DNA from: Alteromonadaceae bacterium XY-R5
Lineage (GTDB): Bacteria > Pseudomonadota > Gammaproteobacteria > Enterobacterales > Alteromonadaceae
NCBI GenBank assembly: GCA_001660395.1
Contig: LXWE01000009.1
Coordinates: 79,057-143,056, forward strand
Reading direction: 5' to 3'
DNA: 64,000 nucleotides
Shown: one piece after another, positions 8,696 through 17,722 of the stretch
How the letters are laid out: each line of letters starts with the position of its first letter
Numbering within the stretch: position 1 is the stretch's first letter
Position numbers and translations under genes: made by a program
Notes under the pieces: generated by a model
Databases searched by the model: none
What the model was told of the DNA's origin: nothing
The model's input: the letters and a program-made list of their open reading frames with translations, nothing else

Positions 8696-9981
8696 CGGCG
8701 CTGGTCTTACTGATCGTCTTTTTTATTCTGTTATTAGCCAATGTTCCTATTTCGGTCTGCATTGGCCTGGCAACTATGGTGACGCTGTTCATGAGCATGG
8801 ATTTAGATCCTGCGGTGTTAACTATTGCCCAGCGAATTGCCGGTGGTCTGGATAGCTTTGCCTTACTGGCCATTCCCTTCTTTATTCTGTCAGGATTGCT
8901 GATGGGCCAGGGGGGCATCGCCAAACGCTTAATTGAATGTGCCATGGCCCTTATTGGCGCTTTACCCGGCGGACTAGCATTGGTGAATGTGCTTTCCTGT
9001 ATGCTGTTTGGGGCTATTTCTGGCTCGGCGGTGGCGGCCAGTTCAGCGATTGGTAGCTTTATGCTGCCGGAAATGAAAGCCAAGGGCTACAGCGCGAATT
9101 TCAGCGCTGCGGTGACGGCATCGGCAGCCACAACCGGCATGCTGATCCCGCCCAGCAATATTCTGATTATTTATGCGGTTGCCAGTGGTGGCGTCTCGAT
9201 TGCGGCCCTGTTTATGGCGGGTTACATGCCCGGTATTTTGGTGGGGCTGGCACTGATGGCCGTATGCGCTATTTATGCAAAACGCCAGAACTATCCGGTT
9301 GGCGATCGCCTGCCGCTAAAAATGGTGGTGGAAAAGGTGTTTGCTGCAGTACCCAGCCTGCTGCTGATTGTGCTGATCATTGGCGGCATAATCGGAGGTG
9401 TGTTTACCGCAACCGAAGCCGGTGCCATTGCGGTGCTGTATTCGCTATTGCTGTCGGTGGTGGTGTATCGCGAAGTGAAACCTCAAGCACTGCCGAGAAT
9501 CCTGATCAAATCGGCGGAGACAACGGCCATCGTAATGCTATTGATTGGTACGTCGTCAGCTATGTCCTGGTTACTTGCTTACGAAAATATTCCGCAAAGT
9601 TTAAGTGCTGCACTGTTGGAGTTAAGCGACAACCCGCTGATGATTTTGCTGCTGATCAACCTGGTATTGATTGTAGTTGGGGCGTTTTTGGATATGACCC
9701 CGGCTGTACTGATTTTTACCCCCATCTTCCTGCCTGTGGCCATGGAGCTGGGAATGACGCCGCTGCAATTCGGCATCATGATTGTCTTGAACCTGTCGAT
9801 TGGCTTGTGCTCACCGCCTGTGGGTAGCGTGTTATTTGTCACCTGTGCGGTGGCAAAAATCCGCCTTGAGCAGATTATCCGGCCGTTACTGCCTCTGTAT
9901 GCAGCAATGTTCCTGGTACTGCTGTTGGTGACTTATGTGCCCTGGTTCAGTGAATTTTTACCGGCATTGTTCGGTTTATAG
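8686..9981 (+). CDS. TRAP transporter large permease (DctM family)
   Basis: 431 residues, almost entirely hydrophobic with a dozen or so membrane segments. Family features include 'SGLLMGQGGIAKRLIECAMALIGALPGGLA', 'GAISGSAVAASSAIGS' and 'GMLIPPSNILIIYA', the last two near the Na+ and substrate sites of the elevator domain. The gene overlaps dctQ by 10 bases, so the two permease subunits are translationally coupled. Transport is driven by the Na+ gradient and depends on the lipoprotein receptor encoded two genes upstream. The IclR regulator begins nine bases after its stop. Confidence 0.94.
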   Translation: MEVTALVLLIVFFILLLANVPISVCIGLATMVTLFMSMDLDPAVLTIAQRIAGGLDSFALLAIPFFILSGLLMGQGGIAKRLIECAMALIGALPGGLALVNVLSCMLFGAISGSAVAASSAIGSFMLPEMKAKGYSANFSAAVTASAATTGMLIPPSNILIIYAVASGGVSIAALFMAGYMPGILVGLALMAVCAIYAKRQNYPVGDRLPLKMVVEKVFAAVPSLLLIVLIIGGIIGGVFTATEAGAIAVLYSLLLSVVVYREVKPQALPRILIKSAETTAIVMLLIGTSSAMSWLLAYENIPQSLSAALLELSDNPLMILLLINLVLIVVGAFLDMTPAVLIFTPIFLPVAMELGMTPLQFGIMIVLNLSIGLCSPPVGSVLFVTCAVAKIRLEQIIRPLLPLYAAMFLVLLLVTYVPWFSEFLPALFGL

Positions 9982-9989
9982 GAGGGTAT

Positions 9990-10769
9990 ATGGAACGCTA
10001 TTTGATCCCCAGTGTAGTGCATGCCTGCGAAGCATTTCGCTTGCTGACAGAGCATCCTAACGGCTTAACCTCAGTCCAACTGGAGGAAGCCCTGGAGTTA
10101 CCACGCACAACTGTATTTAGGTTGTTACGCACTCTGTGTTCAGAACAAATGGTAGAAAAGCGCGGTAAGCGATATCACTGTGGTGCCGGACTGATGAATC
10201 TGGGTCTGCAGATGATTAACTCGGATCGTCTGCATCAAATAGCCATCCCTCATGTACAGCGTCTGGCGCTTAAAACGGGTTTTACCGCCCATTTGGCAGT
10301 ACCAAATCACGGTACTGCATTGATCGTGGAAGTGTTTGACAGCCCTAACCCGCTGCGCGTTGCCAGTCGCCCTGGTGTGCGTGCCATGATGCACTGCTCC
10401 TCTACTGGTAAGGTGTTTTTGGCATTCTTATATTACGACGATCTGGAATTGATTCTGGGTGATAAACCACTGGAGCGTCGCACCGCAGCTACCATTACCG
10501 ACATACCAGCATTGCGCAAAGAATTACAGCGCGTGATAGGCCTGGGCTATGCAGTAGACGATCGCGAGTATCATGACGACGTGCGCTGTCTGGCTGTGCC
10601 GGTGCGGGATAACCGTGGCGTGGTAGTGGCATCGCTAGGCATTACTGCACCCGCCAGTGCGTTTCCGAAAAGTCAGGTGGGTGCTGTCGCAGCAGTGGTG
10701 AAAGAAGCTGCCGTGGCGATCTATAAAGATGCCTACCAGCTTGGTTTGCAACAGGAAAGTCATGCATGA
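9990..10769 (+). CDS. IclR-family transcriptional regulator (KdgR-like by context)
   Basis: 259 residues with an N-terminal winged helix (about 7-70, 'LTSVQLEEALELPRTTVFRLLRTL') and the C-terminal effector-binding domain of IclR proteins ('VPVRDNRGVVVASLGITAPAS'). KdgR of enterobacteria, the KDG-responsive repressor of pectin genes, belongs to this family, and the position after kduD-kduI-TRAP suggests an analogous role. The operator palindromes in the locus look like LacI sites rather than IclR sites, so the targets of this protein are uncertain. AGGAGG five bases before ATG 9990 is a strong ribosome binding site. Last gene of the kdu-TRAP unit. Confidence 0.9.
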   Translation: MERYLIPSVVHACEAFRLLTEHPNGLTSVQLEEALELPRTTVFRLLRTLCSEQMVEKRGKRYHCGAGLMNLGLQMINSDRLHQIAIPHVQRLALKTGFTAHLAVPNHGTALIVEVFDSPNPLRVASRPGVRAMMHCSSTGKVFLAFLYYDDLELILGDKPLERRTAATITDIPALRKELQRVIGLGYAVDDREYHDDVRCLAVPVRDNRGVVVASLGITAPASAFPKSQVGAVAAVVKEAAVAIYKDAYQLGLQQESHA

Positions 10770-10838
10770 CCCCTTGTCTTGACTGGCCTGGTCGATTAAC
10801 GTGCCTGTTTTGCGAAAAAACACAATAACAGAGCGAAT

Positions 10839-11870
10839 ATGAGCGACAGAAAGCCCACCATTAACGATGTAGCCCGTGAAGCCGGTGTATCTAAACGCAC
10901 CGTCTCCCGTGTTCTGAATGGCTCCGGTAGCGTGGGGGAGAAGACCCGTGCCGAGATCCAGGAAGTGATCGCAAGGCTAAACTTCTCGCCAGACAAACAG
11001 GCTCGGGGCTTGGCGTCGAGTCGTTCGTATTTGCTTGGGCTCATTTATGACAACCCTGATGCCCTGTATATCGATCAGGTGCAGCGCGGGGTGTTAGACC
11101 TCTGCACGCAGAAAGGCTACGAGCTGGTGGTGCATCCCTGTCAGTACAAAGCTGCGGATATGGTCGAAGACTGCCTGCAATTTATTCGCCGTTCTCAAAT
11201 TGATGGCGTGATCATTTTGCCACCGGTGTCAGAAAGCCGCGATTTAGCCATGGCGCTGCGCGAGGCTGGTCACCATTATGTGCGAATGGCCTCTGTTGAT
11301 TTTGATGATCACGCCAGCATAGTGGTCTCGGATGATCGTGCCGCTGTGCGCGAAATGGCCCGCTACTTCCTTTCGCTGGGGCATACCGAAATTGCCATGA
11401 TTACCGGCCCTATGGGCTATCACTCGTCCAACGAACGTTTGCTTGGTTTTAAAGACAGTCTGGCTGAGCAAGGTGTGATTTTGGATGAGAGCCGGATTGT
11501 TGAAGGTCAAAATACGTACGACAGTGGACTTGCGTCTGCGCGTAAATTATTGAATTTACCCAATCGCCCGACCGCGATCTTTGCCAACAACGATGAAATG
11601 GCTGCTGCTGTGCTGCGGGTGGCCAGAACCCTTGATATTGATGTGCCGACAGAACTTTCGGTTGCTGGCTTCGATGACAACATGCTGGCGTCGCGCATTA
11701 TGCCTTCGCTTACTACCATCCAGCGGCCAGTGCGAGCCATGGCGACACTGGCGGCAGAAAAAATTATTCAGGCGATCGAACAAACGGGCAAAGACGTCAA
11801 TAGCGACGACTTTTTGGTGAAGCCCCATTTAATTATTCGAGAATCCGCTGCGCCGCTAAAAGCCAGATAA
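10839..11870 (+). CDS. LacI-family transcriptional regulator of the pectin locus
   Basis: 343 residues. The N-terminal helix-turn-helix 'TINDVAREAGVSKRTVSRVL' (about 7-26) and hinge helix 'SPDKQARGLASSRS' are textbook LacI/GalR, followed by a periplasmic-binding-protein-like effector domain. Proteins of this family bind palindromes centred on CG or CCGG; the locus has three such sites at the kdu, GH28-uxa and TonB-receptor units, making this gene the best candidate for their repressor. The effector is probably a pathway intermediate such as KDG or an unsaturated uronate; that is inference. No operator copy lies in the 69 bases before this gene, so it does not seem to autoregulate through that motif. 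Confidence 0.94.
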   Translation: MSDRKPTINDVAREAGVSKRTVSRVLNGSGSVGEKTRAEIQEVIARLNFSPDKQARGLASSRSYLLGLIYDNPDALYIDQVQRGVLDLCTQKGYELVVHPCQYKAADMVEDCLQFIRRSQIDGVIILPPVSESRDLAMALREAGHHYVRMASVDFDDHASIVVSDDRAAVREMARYFLSLGHTEIAMITGPMGYHSSNERLLGFKDSLAEQGVILDESRIVEGQNTYDSGLASARKLLNLPNRPTAIFANNDEMAAAVLRVARTLDIDVPTELSVAGFDDNMLASRIMPSLTTIQRPVRAMATLAAEKIIQAIEQTGKDVNSDDFLVKPHLIIRESAAPLKAR

Positions 11871-11941
11871 TCTTGGCTGGCAGGTGTCAACTGATGCCTG
11901 ATACTCAGCCGGGGTAGCAGCGAAATTAACAGGAGTGTGTA

Positions 11942-13144
11942 ATGACAATGCTATCCCGAATGCCAGGCCTAAGACGCCTGTTGCTGGTTATGACTTTTTC
12001 CGTTTCTACGTCTGCCTGTGCTGCTACAACTGCCAGTCAAACCAACTGGGCTGAGGCCATGACTTATTCCGAGATGCAGCGTCACCCCGAGGCCTGGCGT
12101 GCCGAAGAAGCCACCGAGCCAAAATGGAATTACACCCAGGGCTTAAATCTACTGGCCATGTCCAAACTGTATGAGCGTAACGGTGATGCCAACATCCTGG
12201 CTTACATCAAAGCCTACGCCGACACCTTGATTGACGAAAAAGGCGAAATCAAGGGGTACCGAATGGACAAGTACAATATTGACATGATCAATGCCGGTAA
12301 AATCTTGTTTTTCCTTTACGAGCAAACCAAAGACCCACGTTATACCCATGCCATGCATATCATGCGTGAGCAGTTAGCCGGTCAGCCGCGTACCAGTGAA
12401 GGCGGCTTCTGGCATAAGAAAATCTACCCGTTTCAGATGTGGCTGGATGGCCTGTATATGGGCACCCCCTTTTATACCGAATACGCCCAGTGGTTTAGCG
12501 AAGGCAGTGAAACATTCGATGACATCGCCAATCAGTTCGCCATTTTAGAGCGTCACGCCAAAGATCCGAAGACTGGCCTGCTCTATCATGGCTGGGATGA
12601 AAGCAAGCAAATGGCCTGGGCCGACCCGGTAACCGGTAATTCGCCGAATTTCTGGGGCCGATCTCTGGGCTGGTACGGTATGGCGTTAGTCGACGTGTTG
12701 GAGTATTTCCCAAAAGGTCACAGTCGCCGCACTGAACTGGAAAGCTATCTGCAATCTTTTGCCAAAGCGGTAGTGAAGGTACAGGACAAATCCGGCCTTT
12801 GGTACCAGGTACCCAATTTCCCTGAGCGCAAAGGCAATTATCTTGAGGGTTCAGCTTCGGCCATGCTGACGTATACCCTGGCCAAAGGCGCACGTCTAGG
12901 TGTGTTGGGAGAGCAATATCATCAGGCTGCGCTGAAGGGGTTTGACGGCATGTTAGGGCAGATGATCAAGGTCGACAGTAACGGGCAAACCAATATTACT
13001 CAGGTGTGTGCCGTAGCCGGTCTCGGCGGTAATCCATACCGGGATGGCAGCTACGATTACTACATCAATGAAAAAATGCGCGACAACGATCCTAAAGCAG
13101 TAGGGCCATTCATTCTGGCCAGCATTGAGCTTCAGGCTTTCTAA
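11942..13144 (+). CDS. GH105 unsaturated rhamnogalacturonyl/glucuronyl hydrolase
   Basis: 400 residues with an N-terminal signal sequence of about 28 residues (hydrophobic stretch LLLVMTFSVSTSACAA). Glycoside hydrolases of family 105 release the terminal 4,5-unsaturated uronate from lyase products by a vinyl-ether hydration mechanism. Visible family elements are 'PFQMWLDGLYMGTPF', whose Asp169 corresponds to the catalytic aspartate, and 'NSPNFWGRSLGWYGMALVDVLEYFP'. The export signal places it in the periplasm, although many family members are cytoplasmic. The unsaturated galacturonate it frees feeds KduI and KduD. AGGAG sits four bases before ATG 11942; 71 bases separate it from the lacI-type gene, with no operator copy between. 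Confidence 0.92.
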   Translation: MTMLSRMPGLRRLLLVMTFSVSTSACAATTASQTNWAEAMTYSEMQRHPEAWRAEEATEPKWNYTQGLNLLAMSKLYERNGDANILAYIKAYADTLIDEKGEIKGYRMDKYNIDMINAGKILFFLYEQTKDPRYTHAMHIMREQLAGQPRTSEGGFWHKKIYPFQMWLDGLYMGTPFYTEYAQWFSEGSETFDDIANQFAILERHAKDPKTGLLYHGWDESKQMAWADPVTGNSPNFWGRSLGWYGMALVDVLEYFPKGHSRRTELESYLQSFAKAVVKVQDKSGLWYQVPNFPERKGNYLEGSASAMLTYTLAKGARLGVLGEQYHQAALKGFDGMLGQMIKVDSNGQTNITQVCAVAGLGGNPYRDGSYDYYINEKMRDNDPKAVGPFILASIELQAF

Positions 13145-13195
13145 CACGCCAAAAAGTTTACATGTTAATAAATTGTGCCAAAGATCCGGATCGGA

Positions 13196-13225
13196 TTGAC
13201 GGTTTGAATGGAATTTAGCTAGAAT
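13196..13225 (+). promoter_or_regulatory. Promoter of the GH28-uxa-kdg operon
   Basis: TTGACG (13196-13201) and TAGAAT (13220-13225) are 18 bp apart, a good sigma-70 promoter. The operator TGCCACCGGTGGCA begins on the last base of the -10 box, so a bound repressor would cover the start site. The leader to the GTG of the first gene is about 90 bases. Confidence 0.72.
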
Positions 13226-13238
13226 GCCACCGGTGGCA
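13225..13238. promoter_or_regulatory. LacI-type operator TGCCACCGGTGGCA
   Basis: A perfect 14-bp palindrome, extending to 16 bp with flanking A/T, placed immediately downstream of the -10 box. Identical to those at 5363 and 22388. The promoter-operator geometry here is the same as at 22358-22401. Confidence 0.85.
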
Positions 13239-13324
13239 TAAATGTAAATAAAAGTTAAATGCGCCATGGTTGTATTTCGCCTCTGCCAATTGGTAGAAGC
13301 ATCAGTTAACAGGAGCCGGACATC

Positions 13325-14779
13325 GTGCAACGACGTACCCTACTAAAAAACATGCTGGCCCTGGCGGTCATCTCCGGACTGCCGGCCTGCGGTCGCCAGT
13401 TGGGAGATGACCAACCCTATTTGGATGCGGTGCAAGAACTCACGGATTGGGACAAGGTTGAGGCATTCGCCAAGTCTGTCCAACGTCCGCAGTTCCCCAA
13501 TCAAAGCTGGACCATTACCGAATTTGGTGCGGTGGGTAATGATGACAGTGATGCAAGTGCGGCGATTCGTGCTGCGGTTGATGCCTGTCATAAGGCCGGT
13601 GGCGGCAAGGTGATCGTGCCAGCAGGACGCTTTAACACTGGCCCAATCCATTTACTGTCTAATGTGAATTTGCATCTGCAAAAAGACGCGGTACTGGCCT
13701 TTAGCACTGATCCCCAGCGGTATCTGCCCGAAGTGCTGACCCGATGGGAAGGCGTCGAACTGATGGGCTATTCGCCTTTGGTGTATGCCTTTGAGCAGGA
13801 AAACATTGCAGTGACCGGCGAAGGTACCCTGGATGGCTGTGCCGACAATGACACCTGGTGGCCTTGGAAAGGCAAAACCAGCGCGGCTCACTGGCGTATT
13901 GACCCAGTCGAATATACCCAAAAACCAGCCCGCGACAAACTCTTTGCCGACGCTGAAGCGGGCGTGCCCGTAGCAGAACGTATTTATGCCGAAGGTGCGT
14001 TTTTACGTCCGCCTTTTATTCAGCCTTATCGCTGTAAAAAAGTGCTGGTGGAAGGCGTCACTATCAATAATTCCCCTTTCTGGCTGCTGAATCCCGTGTT
14101 GTGTGAAGACGTCACCATTTCAGGCGTAACCTGCCACAGCCATGGGCCAAACTCAGATGGTTGCGATCCTGAGTCCTGTAACCGGGTGCTGATTGAAGAC
14201 TGTTTATTTGATACCGGCGATGACTGTATTGCCCTCAAGTCTGGCCGCAACGCCGACGGTCGTCGGATTAACGAGCCAGTGCAAAACGTGCTGGTACGAA
14301 ACTGCGAAATGCGTGACGGCCATGGCGGACTGGTGATTGGCAGCGAGATTTCCGGTGGTGCCAGAAACATCTATTTAGAAAACTGCCGTATGAGCAGCCC
14401 GAATTTAGAACGGGCAGTGCGAATCAAAACCAACTCCATGCGTGGTGGCCTGATTGAACACATTCGGGTGCGCAATGTGGAAGTGGGGCAAGTGCAGGAT
14501 GCCATAGTGGTGAATTTCTACTACGAAGAAGGCGATGCAGGTCAGTTTGATCCTGTTGTGCGGGATATTCAAATCGAAAATCTAAATGTCGCGCAGGCGA
14601 TTCACGCCATGGTTATTCGCGGTTTTGAGCGCGCACCAATTAACAATTTTAGCTTAAAAGACTGCCACTTTAAGCAGGTAGAAAAAGCCAGCGTAGTCGA
14701 ACATGTGGCGGGTCTGCAACTGGACAATGTGACCATGGCCGGTAAACCCCTTAGCGTGAATGAGGTATTAACAGCATGA
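13325..14779 (+). CDS. GH28 polygalacturonase, probable Tat-exported lipoprotein
   Basis: 484 residues from GTG 13325, preceded by AGGAG. Family 28 enzymes hydrolyse galacturonosyl bonds of homogalacturonan, or of rhamnogalacturonan in some subfamilies, on a right-handed parallel beta-helix. All signatures are visible: NSD (Asp278), GDD (Asp299, Asp300), GHG (His333) and RIK (Arg366-Lys368). The N-terminus has a twin arginine (QRRTLLK) followed by a hydrophobic stretch and an LPAC lipobox with Cys at residue 21, which suggests folding before export and lipid anchoring. The ATGA overlap with uxaA couples extracellular cleavage and catabolism in one operon. An exo-acting mode giving galacturonate monomers would fit the downstream genes but is inferred. 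Confidence 0.94.
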   Translation: MQRRTLLKNMLALAVISGLPACGRQLGDDQPYLDAVQELTDWDKVEAFAKSVQRPQFPNQSWTITEFGAVGNDDSDASAAIRAAVDACHKAGGGKVIVPAGRFNTGPIHLLSNVNLHLQKDAVLAFSTDPQRYLPEVLTRWEGVELMGYSPLVYAFEQENIAVTGEGTLDGCADNDTWWPWKGKTSAAHWRIDPVEYTQKPARDKLFADAEAGVPVAERIYAEGAFLRPPFIQPYRCKKVLVEGVTINNSPFWLLNPVLCEDVTISGVTCHSHGPNSDGCDPESCNRVLIEDCLFDTGDDCIALKSGRNADGRRINEPVQNVLVRNCEMRDGHGGLVIGSEISGGARNIYLENCRMSSPNLERAVRIKTNSMRGGLIEHIRVRNVEVGQVQDAIVVNFYYEEGDAGQFDPVVRDIQIENLNVAQAIHAMVIRGFERAPINNFSLKDCHFKQVEKASVVEHVAGLQLDNVTMAGKPLSVNEVLTA

Positions 14780-16272
14780 GTGTGCAAACGGCCCTGATTA
14801 AAATTCACTGCACCGACAATGTCGCGGTGGCGACCCGGGATTTACAGGCAGGTGAGAGTTTCCCTGAACTGGGTATCAGCCTGACCACTGACATTCCCCG
14901 TGGCCATAAAGTGGCGCTGGTAGATTTGCCCGAAGACAGCAATATCGTCAAATACGGCTTTGTCATTGGTGGCACTACTGCTGCGGTAGCTGCCGGTGAG
15001 CATGTGCATAGCCATAATTTAAAAACCCGTTTATCCGGCCAGCTTGAGTATCAGTATTCGCCCATTGCTGCCGTATCTGCACCTGCCAAAACGGCCAGTG
15101 ATGTGCCGACTTTTATGGGCTACCGCCGTAAAAATGGCAAGGTCGGCATTCGCAACGAAGTCTGGATTATTAACACTGTTGGCTGTGTCAATCGCACCGC
15201 TCAGCGCGTGGCGGAAGAGTGCGAAAAGCGCTTTAAAGGTCAGGCTGATGCCTTTTTGCCTTTTACCCATCCCTTCGGTTGTTCACAGTTAGGTGACGAT
15301 TTGAAAGACACCCAAAAAGTCCTCGCGGCATTAGCCGGTCATCCTAATGCTGGCGCCGTGCTGATTGTTGGCTTGGGCTGTGAAAATAACCAGTTAGATA
15401 AATTGCTGGCTGCCGCGGGCGAGCTCGACCCCGAGCGTATTCGCTACTACAACTCCCAGCAGGTGGGCGACGAAGTTGAGCAGGGAATTGAGGCCATTGC
15501 TGAAATGCTGCCTTTGCTGGCTAATGACAAGCGCGAGCCTGTGCCAGCCTCTGAGTTGGTGCTGGGGATGAAATGCGGCGGGTCCGATGCCTTTAGCGGC
15601 ATTACGGCCAACCCGCTGGTGGGCCGTATGTCCGACAAAATTACTGCGGTGGGCGGTACGGCGATTCTGACCGAAACGCCAGAGATGTTTGGTGCCGAGC
15701 AAATTCTTATGAACCGAGCCACCACCGAAGGCATCTTCACCCAGATAGTGGATTTGGTGCAGGAATTTAAGCAGTACTTTATTGCCCACAACCAGCCCAT
15801 TTACGAAAACCCCAGCCCGGGTAACAAAGCCGGTGGCTTAACTACCCTGGAAGAAAAATCTCTGGGTGCCATTCAAAAAGGTGGTCAGGCAATAGTGACC
15901 GAAGTGCTGGATTACGGCGCGCCGTTAAGCAAAAAAGGCTTAGTGTTATTGCAGGCACCGGGCAACGATGCGGTGTCGTCTACCGCTTTGGCAGCCAGTG
16001 GCGCCCATATGGTGCTGTTTACCACCGGACGTGGCACCCCCCTGGGTTTTCCGGTACCGACGGTGAAAATTGCCTCAAACCCAGACCTGGCTGAGCGCAA
16101 ACCCCATTGGATTGATTTTAATGCCGGGCGCATTTTGCAGGGTGAAGATCCTGAAGCCTGTGCCAATGATTTTTTTCAGCAGCTGTTGGAGATTGCCTCC
16201 GGTCAGCCTACTAAAAACGAAATTAACCAGACCCGAGAAATAGCCATCTGGAAACGTGGCGTGACCCTCTAG
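14776..16272 (+). CDS. uxaA: Altronate dehydratase UxaA
   Basis: 498 residues, the usual length. It dehydrates D-altronate to KDG in the galacturonate branch. The small N-terminal SAF-like domain (about 1-95, containing GHKVAL and GEHVHSHN) precedes the large catalytic domain with 'GYRRKNGKVGIRNEVWIINTVGC' and 'GMKCGGSDAFSGITANP', which carries Cys residues of the Fe2+ site typical of the family. Its start ATG overlaps the stop of the GH28 gene (ATGA). No mannonate dehydratase (UxuA) is in the window, so UxaA defines the expected substrate of the adjoining reductase. Confidence 0.95.
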   Translation: MSVQTALIKIHCTDNVAVATRDLQAGESFPELGISLTTDIPRGHKVALVDLPEDSNIVKYGFVIGGTTAAVAAGEHVHSHNLKTRLSGQLEYQYSPIAAVSAPAKTASDVPTFMGYRRKNGKVGIRNEVWIINTVGCVNRTAQRVAEECEKRFKGQADAFLPFTHPFGCSQLGDDLKDTQKVLAALAGHPNAGAVLIVGLGCENNQLDKLLAAAGELDPERIRYYNSQQVGDEVEQGIEAIAEMLPLLANDKREPVPASELVLGMKCGGSDAFSGITANPLVGRMSDKITAVGGTAILTETPEMFGAEQILMNRATTEGIFTQIVDLVQEFKQYFIAHNQPIYENPSPGNKAGGLTTLEEKSLGAIQKGGQAIVTEVLDYGAPLSKKGLVLLQAPGNDAVSSTALAASGAHMVLFTTGRGTPLGFPVPTVKIASNPDLAERKPHWIDFNAGRILQGEDPEACANDFFQQLLEIASGQPTKNEINQTREIAIWKRGVTL

Positions 16273-16296
16273 TCGGAGCAAGCAGGAGAACATTTT

Positions 16297-17721
16297 ATGC
16301 AACACAAACCATTACAGTTGCACCCAGACCGTCTTTTTTCCAGCGATCCTGCGGTTCGGGATCTGGCCCGCAGCCTGTATGCGGAAATTAAAGATTTACC
16401 TATTATCAGCCCTCACGGTCATACCGACCCGCGCTGGTTTGCCTACGATCAAAACTTTGGTAATGCCAGTGAGCTGTTTATCCGCCCGGACCATTACGTT
16501 TTTCGTATGCTCTACAGCCAGGGCATCAGCTTAGAGTCTCTGGGCATTCGTCGTCAGGATGGTGCGCCAGTAGAACAAGACCCGCGTAAGATTTGGGATC
16601 TGTTTGCTGAAAACTTTTATCTGTTTCGCGGCACGCCATCACGCATGTGGCTGGATACCGTCTTTTCTCAGGTGTTTGGTTTAGATGTCGCCTTAACCCC
16701 GGACACTGCCAGCCATTATTACGATGTGATCACCAACGCTCTGGCTACCCCAGCGTTTAAGCCACGCGCGCTGATGGACAGATTCAATATCGAAGTGATC
16801 GCCACCACTGAAGGCGCACTGGATCTGCTGGAACACCATCAGGCCATTGAGGGCACGCCATGGGCCAAACGCGTGATCACCACTTTCCGCCCGGACGATG
16901 TGGTGGATGCCTCCCGCGAAGACTTCGTCGACAACATTGCCAAGCTGGGTGAGATCACAGGTGAAGATACTTCCAGCTGGCAGGGTTATCTGGCCGCCAT
17001 TCGTAATCGCCGTGAATATTTCCGTCGCTTTGGTGCGACCGCTACCGACCATGGTCATCCAACGGCACTGACCGCCAATCTGTCTGTAGCAGAATGCGAG
17101 GCCTTGTTTGCCAAATGCATCAGCGGCAAATCCAGCGAAGGGGAGCAGGAACTGTTCCGTGGTCAGATGCTGACTGAACTGGCAGGCATGAGCATTGAAG
17201 ATGGCATGGTCATGCAGATTCACCCAGGCGCATTCCGTAACCATAACCCGGTAATTTTCGATAACTTCGGCCGCGATAAAGGCGCAGATATTCCGTCACA
17301 GACCGAATATGTGCATGCCCTCAAACCCTTACTCGAGAAATACGGCAACAATCCTAAGCTGAACATCATTCTGTTTACCTTGGATGAAACTGTATATGCC
17401 CGTGAGCTGGCACCGCTGGCAGGCCATTACCCCTGTCTGAAACTGGGTCCGGCATGGTGGTTCCACGATAGCCCCGAAGGCATGCTGCGTTTCCGTCATC
17501 AGGTTACCGAAACCGCCGGTTTCTATAACACGGTTGGCTTTAACGATGATACCCGTGCATTCCTGTCGATCCCGGCTCGTCATGATGTGGCCCGCCGTAT
17601 CGACTGCCGCTTCCTGGCGCAGCTGATTGCCGAGCACAGAATTACCGAAGAAGAAGGTCATGCGCTGGCGTACGACTTAACCTACCGCCTGGCCAAGAAA
17701 GCCTACAAACTGGGTGAATAG
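16297..17721 (+). CDS. uxaC: Uronate isomerase UxaC
   Basis: 474 residues, close to the roughly 470 of characterised members. It isomerises D-galacturonate to D-tagaturonate, and D-glucuronate to D-fructuronate, in the amidohydrolase-like fold. Family landmarks are 'LPIISPHGHTDPRWF' near the N-terminus with the metal-associated H-G-H, 'EVIATTEGALDLLEHH', and 'LKLGPAWWFHDSPEGM' with 'NTVGFNDDTRAF' near the C-terminus. ATG 16297 has AGGAGA upstream. It is the entry enzyme for saturated galacturonate from the polygalacturonase. The next gene starts one base after its stop. Confidence 0.96.
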   Translation: MQHKPLQLHPDRLFSSDPAVRDLARSLYAEIKDLPIISPHGHTDPRWFAYDQNFGNASELFIRPDHYVFRMLYSQGISLESLGIRRQDGAPVEQDPRKIWDLFAENFYLFRGTPSRMWLDTVFSQVFGLDVALTPDTASHYYDVITNALATPAFKPRALMDRFNIEVIATTEGALDLLEHHQAIEGTPWAKRVITTFRPDDVVDASREDFVDNIAKLGEITGEDTSSWQGYLAAIRNRREYFRRFGATATDHGHPTALTANLSVAECEALFAKCISGKSSEGEQELFRGQMLTELAGMSIEDGMVMQIHPGAFRNHNPVIFDNFGRDKGADIPSQTEYVHALKPLLEKYGNNPKLNIILFTLDETVYARELAPLAGHYPCLKLGPAWWFHDSPEGMLRFRHQVTETAGFYNTVGFNDDTRAFLSIPARHDVARRIDCRFLAQLIAEHRITEEEGHALAYDLTYRLAKKAYKLGE

Positions 17722-17722
17722 G

